This document shows positions 8,920 to 17,938 of a stretch of DNA of 64,000 bases, one piece after another. The DNA comes from Burkholderiales bacterium Ga0077543. Its GTDB lineage: Bacteria; Pseudomonadota; Gammaproteobacteria; Burkholderiales; Burkholderiaceae_C. The DNA lies in assembly GCA_001464055.1 (NCBI GenBank), contig LNET01000030.1:18949-82948 (forward strand), given 5' to 3'. Positions within the stretch are counted from its first letter, which is position 1. Each line of letters opens with the position of its first letter. A program made the position numbers and the translations under genes. The notes below the pieces were generated by a model. The model worked only from the letters and a program-made list of their open reading frames with translations. It was not told where the DNA came from and did no database searches.

Positions 8920-10007
8920 AACCCCGCTTTCGCATCGCCGCCATCGCCGGAGACGGCATCGGCAAGGAAGTCCTGCCCGAGGGCCTGCGCACCGTGCTGG
9001 CCGCGGCCGAACGCTTCGGCTTCGAGCTCGAGATCCGTGAGGTGCCCTGGGCCAGCTGCGACTGGTACGCGCAGCACGGCCAGATGATGCCCGACGACTG
9101 GAAGACGCAGCTCGAGGGCGTCGACGCCCTCTACTTCGGCGCGGTGGGCTGGCCGGCCACGGTGCCGGACAACGTCTCGCTGTGGGGCAGCCTGCTGAAG
9201 TTCCGCCGCGAATTCGACCAGTACATCAACCTGCGCCCGGTGCGCCTGTTCGAAGGCGTGGCCTGCCCGCTGGCCGGCCGCAAGCCGGGCGACATCGACT
9301 ACTTCGTGGTGCGCGAGAACACCGAAGGCGAGTACACCAACCTGGGCGGGGTGATGTACCCCGGCACCGAGCGCGAGTTCGTGATCCAGGAGTCGGTGTT
9401 CTCGCGCTTCGGCACCGACCGCGTGCTGCGCTACGCCTACGAGCTGGCCAATTCACGCCCGCGCAAGAGCCTGACGGTGGCCACCAAGAGCAACGGCATC
9501 GCCATCAGCATGCCCTGGTGGGACGGCCGCGCCGACGCCGTCGGCCAGGACTACCCCGGCGTGAAGGTCGACAAGCAGCACATCGACATCCTGAGCGCGC
9601 GCTTCGTGCTGCAGCCGCAGCGCTTCGACGTGGTGGTGGCAAGCAACCTGTTCGGCGACATCCTGTCGGACCTGGGCCCGGCCACCACCGGCACCATTGG
9701 CCTGGCGCCGAGCGCCAACCTGAACCCCGAGCGCAAGTTCCCGAGCCTGTTCGAGCCGGTGCACGGCTCGGCGCCGGACATCTACGGCCAGCGCATCGCC
9801 AACCCGATCGCGATGATCTGGTCGGGCGCGCTGATGCTGGACTTCCTCACCCAGGGCCAGGGCGCGGGCCGTGCGGCGCACGACGCGATCCTACGCGCGA
9901 TCGAGACCGTCATCGTGAAGGGCCCGCGCACGCCCGACCTGGGCGGACAGGCGCACACCGGCGATGTCGGCGCGGCGATCGCCCAGCTCGTGAAGGAAGG
10001 CTGCTGA
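8916..10007 (+). CDS. Tartrate/D-malate-type dehydrogenase (isopropylmalate dehydrogenase family)
   Basis: A 363-residue beta-decarboxylating dehydrogenase. It has the family NAD/Mg core: IAAIAGDGIGKEVLPEG at the N-terminus, LRPVRLFEGV, the diagnostic RENTEGEYTNLGG, a catalytic Lys in KSLTVATKSNGI, NLFGDILSDLGPATTG (metal aspartates) and FEPVHGSAPDIYGQ. YTNLGG after RENTEGE and an N-terminal WASCDWYAQHG segment fit the tartrate/D-malate group rather than LeuB or Icd. The expected reaction is NAD-dependent oxidation, with or without decarboxylation, of a 2-hydroxy diacid. Its place between an importer and aldehyde dehydrogenases suggests a hydroxy-acid intermediate in the pathway. Confidence 0.88.
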   Translation: MKPRFRIAAIAGDGIGKEVLPEGLRTVLAAAERFGFELEIREVPWASCDWYAQHGQMMPDDWKTQLEGVDALYFGAVGWPATVPDNVSLWGSLLKFRREFDQYINLRPVRLFEGVACPLAGRKPGDIDYFVVRENTEGEYTNLGGVMYPGTEREFVIQESVFSRFGTDRVLRYAYELANSRPRKSLTVATKSNGIAISMPWWDGRADAVGQDYPGVKVDKQHIDILSARFVLQPQRFDVVVASNLFGDILSDLGPATTGTIGLAPSANLNPERKFPSLFEPVHGSAPDIYGQRIANPIAMIWSGALMLDFLTQGQGAGRAAHDAILRAIETVIVKGPRTPDLGGQAHTGDVGAAIAQLVKEGC

Positions 10008-10008
10008 C

Positions 10009-10281
10009 GTGAGCTTGTCGATCCAGCGCGACGACCTGCTGCCCGCACGCCATTGCATCGGCCGCTGGTGCGAGGCGGCCGAGGGCCGCCGCTTCGACGT
10101 GAGCGACCCCGCCACCGACAGCGTGCCCGACAGCGGCGCGGCCGACGCGAGCGCCGCGCTGGAGGCCGCCCGTGCCGCCTTTGGTGACGTGAAGGCAGCG
10201 GGCGACGGCCGCGAAGGCTCGGTGCACGGCCTGGACGACGACCTGAGCCTGAAGTACGCTTTCCAGGGCAACCTGCGCTGA
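10009..10281 (+). pseudogene. Internally deleted succinate-semialdehyde dehydrogenase relic
   Basis: A 90-codon frame (GTG start) that joins the two ends of a GabD-type enzyme. Residues ~18-62 (IGRWCEAAEGRRFDVSDPAT, then SGAADASAALEAARAAF) match the N-terminal start of that family; residues ~63-90 (GREGSVHGLDDDLSLKYAFQGNL) match its extreme C-terminus, normally GLGREGSxxGxxxYxxxKYxxxG. About 390 residues, including the NAD site, catalytic Cys and Glu, are missing, with the reading frame kept. It cannot be an active dehydrogenase. It sits 1 base after the tartrate-type dehydrogenase and its TGA overlaps the ATG of an intact aldehyde dehydrogenase, so it may survive as a coupling leader or simply as debris. 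Confidence 0.8.
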
Positions 10282-11783
10282 TGGCGAAGCCCCCGATGCG
10301 CGACGAAAGCCCTTCTTCGCCCTTGCAGGCCCTGGCAGCCGCAGGCCGGCTGCAGCAGGTCTACATCGACGGCACCTGGGTGCGGCCGGCAGGGCAGGCA
10401 CTTTTCGAACTGGTCGACCCGTCGACCGAGCAGGCCGTGGCCGAGATCGCGCTTGGCGATGCGCAGGACGTGGCGCACGCCGTGGCCGCGGCGCGGGGCG
10501 CCTTCGGGGCCTGGTCGGCCACGGCGCCGCAGCAACGCGCGGAGTTGCTGCAGCGGCTGCACGCGCTGGTGCTGGCGCGGGCCGAGACGCTGGCGCAGGC
10601 GATCTCGCTCGAGATGGGCAGCGCCATCACGGTGGCGCGCGCCGCCCAGGTGCCGGTGGCGGCAGAGCACCTGCGCGTGGTGGCCGATCTGGCGGGCAGC
10701 TACGCCTTCGTCAAGCCGCGCGGCAGCGCCGTGATCCAGCGCGAGGCCATCGGCGTGTGCGGGCTGATCACGCCCTGGAACTGGCCGCTGTACCAGATCA
10801 CCGCCAAAGTGGGCCCGGCGCTCGCGGCGGGCTGCACCGTGGTGCTCAAGCCCAGCGAGCTGTCACCGCTGAGCGCGCTGCTGTTCGCAGAACTGGTGCA
10901 CGAGGCCGGCGTGCCGGCGGGCGTGTTCAACCTGGTGCCGGGCACCGGGCCCGAGGTGGGAACGGCGCTGGCCACGCACCCCGAGGTGGACATGATCTCC
11001 ATCACCGGCTCCACGCGCGCCGGCGTGCTGGTGGCCCAGGCCGCGGCGCCCACGGTGAAGCGCGTGGCGCAGGAGCTGGGCGGCAAGTCGCCCAACCTGA
11101 TCCTGCCCGATGCCGACCTGGCCCGCGCCATCCCGGCCGCGGTGGCCGCGGGCATGCGCAACGTCGGCCAGAGCTGCAGCGCGCCCACACGGATGATCGT
11201 GCCGCGCGCGCGTCTGGCCGAGGTGGAGCAGCTCGCCCGCGAGGCCGTGGCCACGATGGTGGTGGGCGACCCGCACTCGCCGGCCACCACCCACGGGCCG
11301 CTGGCCAACCGCGCGCAGTTCCAGCGCGTGCAGGCGCTGATCGCCGTGGGCCTGGCCGAAGGCGCGCGCCTGGTGTGCGGCGGCCCGGGCAGGCCAGCCG
11401 GTCTGGAGCGTGGCTTCTACGCGCAACCCACGCTGTTCTCCGACGTGCTGCCCGCGATGCGCATCGCGCAGGAAGAGATCTTCGGCCCGGTGCTGGTGAT
11501 CATGGCCTATGACAGCGTCGATGAGGCCGTGGCCATCGCCAACGCCACCGAGTACGGCCTGGGCGCCCATGTGCAGGGCCAGGACCTGGCCGCGGCGCGC
11601 GCCGTGGCCCTGCGCATCCGCGCCGGCCAGGTGCACATCAACAACCCGGCCTGGCGGCCTGACGTGCCCTTCGGCGGCTACAAGCAGTCGGGCAACGGGC
11701 GCGAGTACGGCGTCGAGGGGCTCGAGGAGTACCTCGAGACCAAGGCCATCCTGGGTTGGGGCGAGACCGCCGCCACGCCCTGA
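10281..11783 (+). CDS. NAD(P)-dependent aldehyde dehydrogenase
   Basis: A 500-residue ALDH-superfamily enzyme. Glu265 in QELGGKSPN is the general base and Cys299 in GQSCSAPTRM the nucleophile, both correctly spaced. The NAD-binding GSTRAG segment and the C-terminal PFGGYKQSGNGREYGVEGLEEYLETKAI are present. It oxidises an aldehyde to the acid, plausibly the aldehyde left by the flavin amine oxidases encoded on either side. The ATG overlaps the stop of the deleted semialdehyde dehydrogenase (TGATG), which suggests that this gene took over, or always supplied, the operon's aldehyde-oxidation step. Confidence 0.92.
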   Translation: MAKPPMRDESPSSPLQALAAAGRLQQVYIDGTWVRPAGQALFELVDPSTEQAVAEIALGDAQDVAHAVAAARGAFGAWSATAPQQRAELLQRLHALVLARAETLAQAISLEMGSAITVARAAQVPVAAEHLRVVADLAGSYAFVKPRGSAVIQREAIGVCGLITPWNWPLYQITAKVGPALAAGCTVVLKPSELSPLSALLFAELVHEAGVPAGVFNLVPGTGPEVGTALATHPEVDMISITGSTRAGVLVAQAAAPTVKRVAQELGGKSPNLILPDADLARAIPAAVAAGMRNVGQSCSAPTRMIVPRARLAEVEQLAREAVATMVVGDPHSPATTHGPLANRAQFQRVQALIAVGLAEGARLVCGGPGRPAGLERGFYAQPTLFSDVLPAMRIAQEEIFGPVLVIMAYDSVDEAVAIANATEYGLGAHVQGQDLAAARAVALRIRAGQVHINNPAWRPDVPFGGYKQSGNGREYGVEGLEEYLETKAILGWGETAATP

Positions 11784-11833
11784 AGGCGCGCCCGATCCGA
11801 TCTCCACATCGACTTGATCCAAGGACACCCACG

Positions 11834-12571
11834 ATGACCGCTGCCCTGCTGCTGCACCGCGCCGATGGCGGCCGGCCTTCATGCACCTTCCAACCAGCCG
11901 CCTTCGGCACGTCCGACCCCTGGGCCGCGGCGCGCGAGATCGCCTGGCAAGGCCCGGGCGCGATGTGCGCAGGCCGCATCACGCTCAGCGGCGAGATCGA
12001 CGTCGCCCAGCATCCGCACACCGAGATCTGGGTGGTTGTCGATGGCGAATTGAGCCTGCGCGCGCCCGGCTCTCCCGCGCGGGTGCTGGGCCGTGGCGAA
12101 GCTGCCGTCATCGCCCGCGGCACGGCGCTGCAGGTGCAGGTGCGGGGCCGGGCCGTGGTCGGCTTTTGTGCCTTTGAAGCACAGGCCGGGACGCCGGCAA
12201 GCCCGGCAGGCCCGGCAGGCATCACCGCGCTGCATGCCCAGGCCGACTTCAAGCCCTCCAGCCCGCCGGCCGCACACCTGCTGCTGGGCCCCACGCCCCA
12301 GTGCCGCAGCGACAACGTCTTCCACGACGAAGCCGCGGCCGTGCAGGCCGGCACCTGGGACAGCACGCCCTACCACCGCATCGTGCGCCCGCATCCGGTC
12401 AACGAGTTCATGTTCCTGCTGGCCGGCCGCGTGCACTTCGCCAGCCCCGACGGCAGCGTGCTCGAAGCCGGCCCGGGCGACGCGGTGTTCGTCCCGCACG
12501 GCACGCCCATCGGCTGGGAGAGCCGCGAGACCGTGGCCAAGTTCTACCTCGTCCAGAGCCTGCCGGCCTGA
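11834..12571 (+). CDS. Two-domain cupin protein
   Basis: A 245-residue bicupin. The N-terminal half has GRITLSGEIDVAQHPHTEIWVVVDGELSLR; the C-terminal half has RPHPVNEFMFLLAGRVHF followed by LEAGPGDAVFVPHGTPIGW, a good cupin motif 1/motif 2 pair. The first domain retains His-x-His-(x)-Glu-like ligands; the second has fewer metal ligands. Known relatives bind small acids or act as isomerases or dioxygenases; no substrate can be assigned. The ATG at 11834 has AAGGA at 11821-11825. Its position between an aldehyde dehydrogenase and a flavin oxidase suggests a pathway role or substrate sensing. Confidence 0.8.
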   Translation: MTAALLLHRADGGRPSCTFQPAAFGTSDPWAAAREIAWQGPGAMCAGRITLSGEIDVAQHPHTEIWVVVDGELSLRAPGSPARVLGRGEAAVIARGTALQVQVRGRAVVGFCAFEAQAGTPASPAGPAGITALHAQADFKPSSPPAAHLLLGPTPQCRSDNVFHDEAAAVQAGTWDSTPYHRIVRPHPVNEFMFLLAGRVHFASPDGSVLEAGPGDAVFVPHGTPIGWESRETVAKFYLVQSLPA

Positions 12572-12601
12572 ACCGGCACACCAGGCGAACCACCCCGCAC
12601 C

Positions 12602-13927
12602 ATGCCCCCACCGCTTCGTCTGCTGGACACCCCGTCCCAGCCTCCCGCCCGCGCCGATGTCGTCATCATCGGCGGCGGCATCATCGGCGCCTTCACCGGC
12701 TACTACCTGGCGCGCCGCGGGCTGTCCGTGGTGCTGCTGGAAAAGGGCCGCATCGGTGCCGAACAGAGCAGCCGCAACTGGGGCTGGTGCCGGCAGCAGA
12801 ACCGCGACGCGCGCGAACTGCCCATGTCCACCCAGAGCCTGGCGCTGTGGGAACAGTTCAGCGCCGACACCGGCGAGGACACCGGCTTCTCGCGCTGCGG
12901 ACTCTTCTACCTGAGCGACGACGAGGAAGAGCTGGACCGCTGGGCGCGCTGGCGCGACTTCGCCAAGACCGCCGGCGTGACCACGCACATGCTCAGCGGC
13001 GCCGAGGCCACGCAGCGCGGCCACGCCACCGGGCGCGCCTGGAAAGGCGGCGTGTTCTCGCCCACCGACGGCACCGCCGACCCCGGCAAGGCGGCACCGG
13101 CCGCCGCCGCGGCGATGATCAAGCTGGGCGGCATCGTCGTGCAGCAGTGCGCGGCGCGCGGGCTGGAGCTCGAAGGCGGACGCGTCAGCGGCGTCGTCAC
13201 CGAAGCCGGCGTCATCAAGACGCGCAGCGTGGTGCACACCGGGGGCGCCTGGGCCTCGTCGTTCTGCCGCCAGCTGGGCATCCGCTTCCCGGTGGCCACG
13301 GTGCGCCAGGCCATCGTGCGCGCCGGGCCGGTGCAGCAGCCCCTGCCGGCCACGCTGCACACCGCCCGCATCTCGCTCACGCGGCGCAGCGACGGCAGCT
13401 ACACGCTGGCCATCAGCGGCCGCGGCCGCGTGGACCCGACACCGCAGCTGCTGCGCTTTGCGCCGCAGTTCGTGCCGATGTTCGCCAAGCGCTGGCGCAA
13501 TGTCTTCCCGGGCGGGCTCGAAGGCATCCGCAGCGGCCACGAGACCCTGGCGCGCTGGCGCCTGGACGCCCCCACGCCAATGGAACGCATGCGCGTGCTG
13601 GACCCGCGGCCCGACCCGCGCGCCGTGCAGCAGACCTGGCAGCGCGCCGTGGAGCTGCTGCCGGCGCTGGCCGAAGGCGGCATCGCCGACACCTGGGCCG
13701 GCTTCGTCGACAGCACGCCCGACGGCGTGCCGGCCATCGGCGAGACGAAGGAAGTGCCGGGCTTCGTGCTGGCCGCCGGCTTCTCGGGCCACGGCTTCGG
13801 CATCGGGCCGGGCGCCGGGCATCTGATCGCCGACCTGGTGAGCGGCGCGCCGCCGATCTTCGACCCCACGCCGTTCCGGCCCGAGCGCTTCAGCCAGTCG
13901 GCCTGGGGCAAGGTGGCGGACTTCTAG
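12602..13927 (+). CDS. Second FAD-dependent DAO-family oxidase
   Basis: A 441-residue flavoprotein in the same superfamily as the gene at 2372 but of a different subgroup. The dinucleotide loop is in VVIIGGGIIGAFTGYYLARRG (residues ~20-40), followed by LLEKGRIGAEQSSRNWGWCRQQNRD, where the SSRNWGW motif replaces SGRNGGH of the first oxidase. The C-terminal ETKEVPGFVLAAGFSGHGFGIGPGAGHLIADL closes the FAD site. It probably oxidises an N-substituted amino acid or amine. It is the last gene of the rightward operon; the next gene faces it. Two different amine oxidases in one operon imply successive C-N oxidations or two related substrates. Confidence 0.9.
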   Translation: MPPPLRLLDTPSQPPARADVVIIGGGIIGAFTGYYLARRGLSVVLLEKGRIGAEQSSRNWGWCRQQNRDARELPMSTQSLALWEQFSADTGEDTGFSRCGLFYLSDDEEELDRWARWRDFAKTAGVTTHMLSGAEATQRGHATGRAWKGGVFSPTDGTADPGKAAPAAAAAMIKLGGIVVQQCAARGLELEGGRVSGVVTEAGVIKTRSVVHTGGAWASSFCRQLGIRFPVATVRQAIVRAGPVQQPLPATLHTARISLTRRSDGSYTLAISGRGRVDPTPQLLRFAPQFVPMFAKRWRNVFPGGLEGIRSGHETLARWRLDAPTPMERMRVLDPRPDPRAVQQTWQRAVELLPALAEGGIADTWAGFVDSTPDGVPAIGETKEVPGFVLAAGFSGHGFGIGPGAGHLIADLVSGAPPIFDPTPFRPERFSQSAWGKVADF

Positions 13928-13945
13928 CGCGCGGGCCGGGCCACT

Positions 13946-14878
13946 TCAGTAGCCGCGGGCCCGATCGACGAGTCCCACCAGGGCTTCGCCCCGCGCATGG
14001 CGGCGCAGGTGGTCGATGACCACGCGCGCGGCGCTGTGCGGCTGCGTCATGCTGGCGATGTGGGGCGTGATCTGCAGGCGCGGGTGCGCCCACAGAAGGC
14101 TTTCCGGCGGCAGCGGCTCGGGGTCGGTGACGTCGAGCACGGCTTCGGCCAGCTGGCCGCTGTCCAGCGCCTGCAGCAGGTCGGCCGTCAGCAGCTGCGG
14201 CCCGCGGCCCACGTGCACCAGGCTAGCGCCGCGCGGCAGGCGCGCAAACAGCGCAGCGTTCAGGAAGCCGCGCGTGCTGTCGGTCAGCGGCAGCAGGCAG
14301 ACGAGGACATGCGTGCGCGCCAGGAAGGCGTCCAGCTCGTCAGCGCCCGCATGACAGTGCACGCCGGGCACGGCGTGGCGCGAGCGGCTCCAGCCCGCCG
14401 TGTCGAAGCCCAGCGCCACCAGTTGCGCCAGCACCGCCTGGCCCAGCGAGCCCAGGCCCAGCACGCCCACGCGGCACTCGGCCGCGGTACGCACCGGCAG
14501 GGGCTGCCACAGACGCTGGGCCTGGGCACGGCGGTAGGCCGGCCGGTCGCGGTGCAGGTCGAGCACGGCGTGCGTGACGTACTCCACCATGCCTTGCACG
14601 ATGCCGGGCTCGACCATGCGCACCACGGGCAGCTGCGGCGGCAGCGCGGTGAAGTCGAACTGGTCGACACCGGCGCCGGTGGAAAACAGCAGCTCCAGGT
14701 TCGGGAACCGCGTGGCCAGGTCGGCGGGCGGCAGCCAGGCCGCCAGATAGCGGACGGCCTCGGGTTCGCCGATGTCGGGCCAGATGCGGAAGTCGACCTC
14801 CGGCATCTCGCGGCGGAAGACCTCGGCCCAGATCTGGCCGCGCTGGGGGTCGGCCTTGTAGGCGAAGACAGGACGCAT
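13946..14878 (-). CDS. ghrA: Glyoxylate/hydroxypyruvate reductase A-like D-2-hydroxyacid dehydrogenase
   Basis: A 310-residue member of the D-isomer 2-hydroxyacid dehydrogenase family. The NAD(P) loop is GLGSLG at 141-146. The catalytic triad is complete: Arg225 in VHVGRGPQL, Glu254 in DPEPLP and His273 in TPHIAS. The N-terminal domain (WPDIGEPEAVRYLAAWLPP, then FSTGAGVDQF) is of the GhrA type, which reduces glyoxylate and hydroxypyruvate with NADPH. It converges on the catabolic operon and diverges from cphA, with ~170 bases between the starts. A role in clearing hydroxy- or keto-acids from the neighbouring pathway is possible but not shown. Confidence 0.87.
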   Translation of the reverse strand: MRPVFAYKADPQRGQIWAEVFRREMPEVDFRIWPDIGEPEAVRYLAAWLPPADLATRFPNLELLFSTGAGVDQFDFTALPPQLPVVRMVEPGIVQGMVEYVTHAVLDLHRDRPAYRRAQAQRLWQPLPVRTAAECRVGVLGLGSLGQAVLAQLVALGFDTAGWSRSRHAVPGVHCHAGADELDAFLARTHVLVCLLPLTDSTRGFLNAALFARLPRGASLVHVGRGPQLLTADLLQALDSGQLAEAVLDVTDPEPLPPESLLWAHPRLQITPHIASMTQPHSAARVVIDHLRRHARGEALVGLVDRARGY

Positions 14879-15051
14879 GGGAGCTCAGGTACGGGCTGGT
14901 CGTGGCGGGGGACGCCAACCGACTCTACGGAATCGCCTCGACAGGCGGGCACCGATCTGCCGCCGCGGCCTGCAAGTTCGTGCTGAATGCAGGCCGCCCC
15001 TGGCATCATGCCTGCGCATTCGCCGCTTTCACCCGCCAGCCGGAGGCCCCC

Positions 15052-17901
15052 TTGAAGATCGAAGAACGCAACGTCTACGTCGGCCCGTCGCTGTACGCCC
15101 ACTTCCCGGTCATCCGGCTGGTGCTGGACCTGGGGCCGCTGGAAGCCTGGCCCAGCGCGAAGCTGGGCCCGGCCTTCATCGACGGCCTGCTCGCGGCGCT
15201 GCCGGGCCTGCAAGACCATGGCTGCAGCTTCGGCGAGGCAGGCGGCTTCGTGCGCCGGCTTCGCGGCGGGCCGCAGGTGGGCGACGACCCGGAACAGCAG
15301 CAGGGCACCTGGCTGGGCCATGTCTTCGAACACGTGGCCATCGAACTGCAGAACATCGCAGGCGAAGACGTCAGCTTCGGCAAGACCCGCAGCGTGCCTG
15401 GTCGCCCGGGCGTCTACGCCGTCGTCTACGAATATGCGCAGCGCGACGAGGGCATCGAGGCCGGCGAACTGGCGCTGAAGCTGCTTTGTTCGCTGTTGCC
15501 GGCCGAGCTGCGCCCGCAGGATGTGGTGCCCGAGGACTGGCAGTGGGAAGAAGCCCGCACCGACTTCATCCGCTACGCGCAGCGCCGCGCGCTCGGGCCT
15601 TCGACGGCCTCGCTGGTGAAAGCCGCCGACGAACGCAACATCCCCTGGCTGCGCCTGAACGAGCAGAGCCTGATCCAGCTGGGCCACGGCAAGTTCCAGC
15701 AGCGCATCCAGGCCACGGTCACCGGCCGCACCAGCTACATCGCGGTGGAACTGGCACAGGACAAGGAAGAGACCAACAAGATCCTGGCCAACTGCGGCCT
15801 GCCGGTGCCGCAGCAGGAACTGGTGCGCAGCGCCGACCGCGCCGTGCGCGCGGCAGAGCGCCTGGGCACCCCGGTGGTGACCAAGCCCTACAACGGCAAC
15901 CACGGCCGCGGCATCAGCATCGGCCTGAAGACGGCCGACGAGGTGCGCGCCGGCTTCGAGGCCGCCGCCGAACACAGCAGCAGCGTCATCGTCGAGACCT
16001 ATCTGCAGGGCGACGACCACCGCCTGCTGGTGGTCGGCGGCGAACTGATCGCCGCCACGAAACGCACGCCGGGCCGCGTCATCGGCGACGGCAGGCACAC
16101 GGTGAAACAGCTGGTCGAGACCGTCAACCTGGACCCGCGCCGCGGCATCGGCCACGAGAAGGTGATGACGCGCATCGAACTCGACGCGCAGGCCGACACG
16201 ATGCTGGCGCGCCAGGGCATGACGCTGGACAGCGTGCCCGCTGCCGGCCAGGAGGTGCTGTTGCGCAGCACCGCCAACCTGTCCACCGGCGGCACGGCCA
16301 CCGACGTCACCGACATCATCCACCCCGACAACCGCGAGATGGCCGTGCGCGCCGTCACCGCCATCGGCCTGGACGTGGGCGGCGTCGACTTCCTCTGCCC
16401 CGACATCACCGAAAGCTACAGGACCGTCGGTGGCGGCATCTGCGAGATCAATGCCGCACCCGGTTTCCGCATGCACGTGGCGCCCAGTGAAGGCACGCCG
16501 CGCGACGCCGCCGGGCCCGTCATCGACATGCTGTTCCCGCCCGGCAGTTCGGCCCGCGTGCCGATTGCCGCCATCACCGGCACCAACGGCAAGACCACCA
16601 CCAGCCGGATGCTGGCGCACATCACGAAGATGGCCGGCTACACGCCGGGGCTGACCACCACCGACGGCGTCTACATCGACGGCCAGCGCACCGTGGAAGG
16701 CGACATGACCGGCCCGGTGGCCACGCGCATGGTGCTGGCCGACCCGAAGATCGACATGGCGGTGCTGGAAGTCGCGCGCGGCGGCCTGCTGCGCGCCGGC
16801 ATGGGCGTGCCTTTCGTCAACGTGGGCGCGGTGCTGAACGTCAGGAGCGACCACCTGGGCATGAAGGGCATCAACACCCTGGAAGAGCTGGCGGAAGTCA
16901 AGCGCATCGTCGTCGAGGTAGCGCGCGACTGCGCGGTGCTGAACGCCGACGACGACAACGTCATCCGCATGAGCGCCCACACCGACGCCAGGCACCTGTG
17001 CTACGTGACCACCAACCCGCAGCATGCGGTGGTGAAGGAACACATCCGCGCCGGCGGCCGCGCCTGCGCGCTGGAAGCGGGCGTGAACGGGCAGATGATC
17101 ACGCTCTACGACAAGGGCCGGCACATCCCGCTGATGTGGACGCACCTGATTCCGGCCACGCTGGAAGGCCGCGCCATGCACAACGTGCAGAACGCGATGT
17201 TCGCCGCCGCACTGGCCTTCAGCCTGGATATCAAGCTCGACGCCATCCGCCAGGGCTTGCGCACCTTCGACACCACCTTCTTCCAGGCCCCGGGCCGGAT
17301 GAACGTCTACGACGAACACCCGTTCAAGGTGATCTTCGACTACGCGCACAACGCCCACGCGGTGGGTGCGATGGCCGACCTGGCAGAGCGGCTGGACGTG
17401 CGTGGCCGGCGCATCGTGGTGGTGGCCGGGCCGGGCGACCGGCGCGACGAAGACATCCGCGACATCGCCCTGGCCGTGGCCGGCCGCTTCGACCACTACT
17501 TCTGCCGCCGCGACGACGGCCTGCGTGGGCGCGCGCCGGATGAGGTGCCGAACATGATTGCCGCGGTGCTGCGCGAACGCGGTGTGCCCGAAAGTGCCAT
17601 CACCATCATTCCCGACGAACAGGAAGCCATCGACGCGGCCTTGCGCATGGGCCAGTTCGGCGACCTGCTCCTGGTCTTCGCCGACGCCCTGACGCGCAGC
17701 TGGAAGCAGGTGACGAAGTTCAGGCCCGAAGGCGTGGCCGCGCCGGTGGCCGCGCCGTCGATGAAGCGCACGCTGGCGGCCGAGGCCGAAGACCGGGGTG
17801 AAGAAGAAGCCAGGCCGCTGTCCGACGACGGTACGCTGCTGGCCGCCGGCTTCGTGCGCGACCAGCGTGGACTGCGCTTTGTCGGCGAAGCGGCCGATTG
17901 A
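15052..17901 (+). CDS. cphA: Cyanophycin synthetase
   Basis: A 949-residue CphA that polymerises Asp and Arg into cyanophycin granules using ATP. Three modules are visible: an N-terminal domain starting MKIEERNVYVGPSLYAHFPV, a central ATP-grasp region (VTKPYNGNHGRGISIGL), and a C-terminal Mur-ligase module with P-loop GTNGKT at 510-515 and the typical DYAHN and RRDDGLRGR segments. The TTG at 15052 is preferred: GGAGG at 15042-15046 lies five bases upstream, and the family N-terminus starts exactly there. The frame is open further upstream but unlike the family. A ~60-residue C-terminal extension rich in Glu/Ala follows the ligase core. Confidence 0.95.
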   Translation: MKIEERNVYVGPSLYAHFPVIRLVLDLGPLEAWPSAKLGPAFIDGLLAALPGLQDHGCSFGEAGGFVRRLRGGPQVGDDPEQQQGTWLGHVFEHVAIELQNIAGEDVSFGKTRSVPGRPGVYAVVYEYAQRDEGIEAGELALKLLCSLLPAELRPQDVVPEDWQWEEARTDFIRYAQRRALGPSTASLVKAADERNIPWLRLNEQSLIQLGHGKFQQRIQATVTGRTSYIAVELAQDKEETNKILANCGLPVPQQELVRSADRAVRAAERLGTPVVTKPYNGNHGRGISIGLKTADEVRAGFEAAAEHSSSVIVETYLQGDDHRLLVVGGELIAATKRTPGRVIGDGRHTVKQLVETVNLDPRRGIGHEKVMTRIELDAQADTMLARQGMTLDSVPAAGQEVLLRSTANLSTGGTATDVTDIIHPDNREMAVRAVTAIGLDVGGVDFLCPDITESYRTVGGGICEINAAPGFRMHVAPSEGTPRDAAGPVIDMLFPPGSSARVPIAAITGTNGKTTTSRMLAHITKMAGYTPGLTTTDGVYIDGQRTVEGDMTGPVATRMVLADPKIDMAVLEVARGGLLRAGMGVPFVNVGAVLNVRSDHLGMKGINTLEELAEVKRIVVEVARDCAVLNADDDNVIRMSAHTDARHLCYVTTNPQHAVVKEHIRAGGRACALEAGVNGQMITLYDKGRHIPLMWTHLIPATLEGRAMHNVQNAMFAAALAFSLDIKLDAIRQGLRTFDTTFFQAPGRMNVYDEHPFKVIFDYAHNAHAVGAMADLAERLDVRGRRIVVVAGPGDRRDEDIRDIALAVAGRFDHYFCRRDDGLRGRAPDEVPNMIAAVLRERGVPESAITIIPDEQEAIDAALRMGQFGDLLLVFADALTRSWKQVTKFRPEGVAAPVAAPSMKRTLAAEAEDRGEEEARPLSDDGTLLAAGFVRDQRGLRFVGEAAD

Positions 17902-17938
17902 TCCGCCTGTACGCGTCCTGGCCCCGGCCCGCAGCCCG

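Noticed and set aside
10009..10281. Independent small hypothetical gene
   Set aside because: Both halves match opposite ends of a semialdehyde dehydrogenase, so a relic is the simpler reading.
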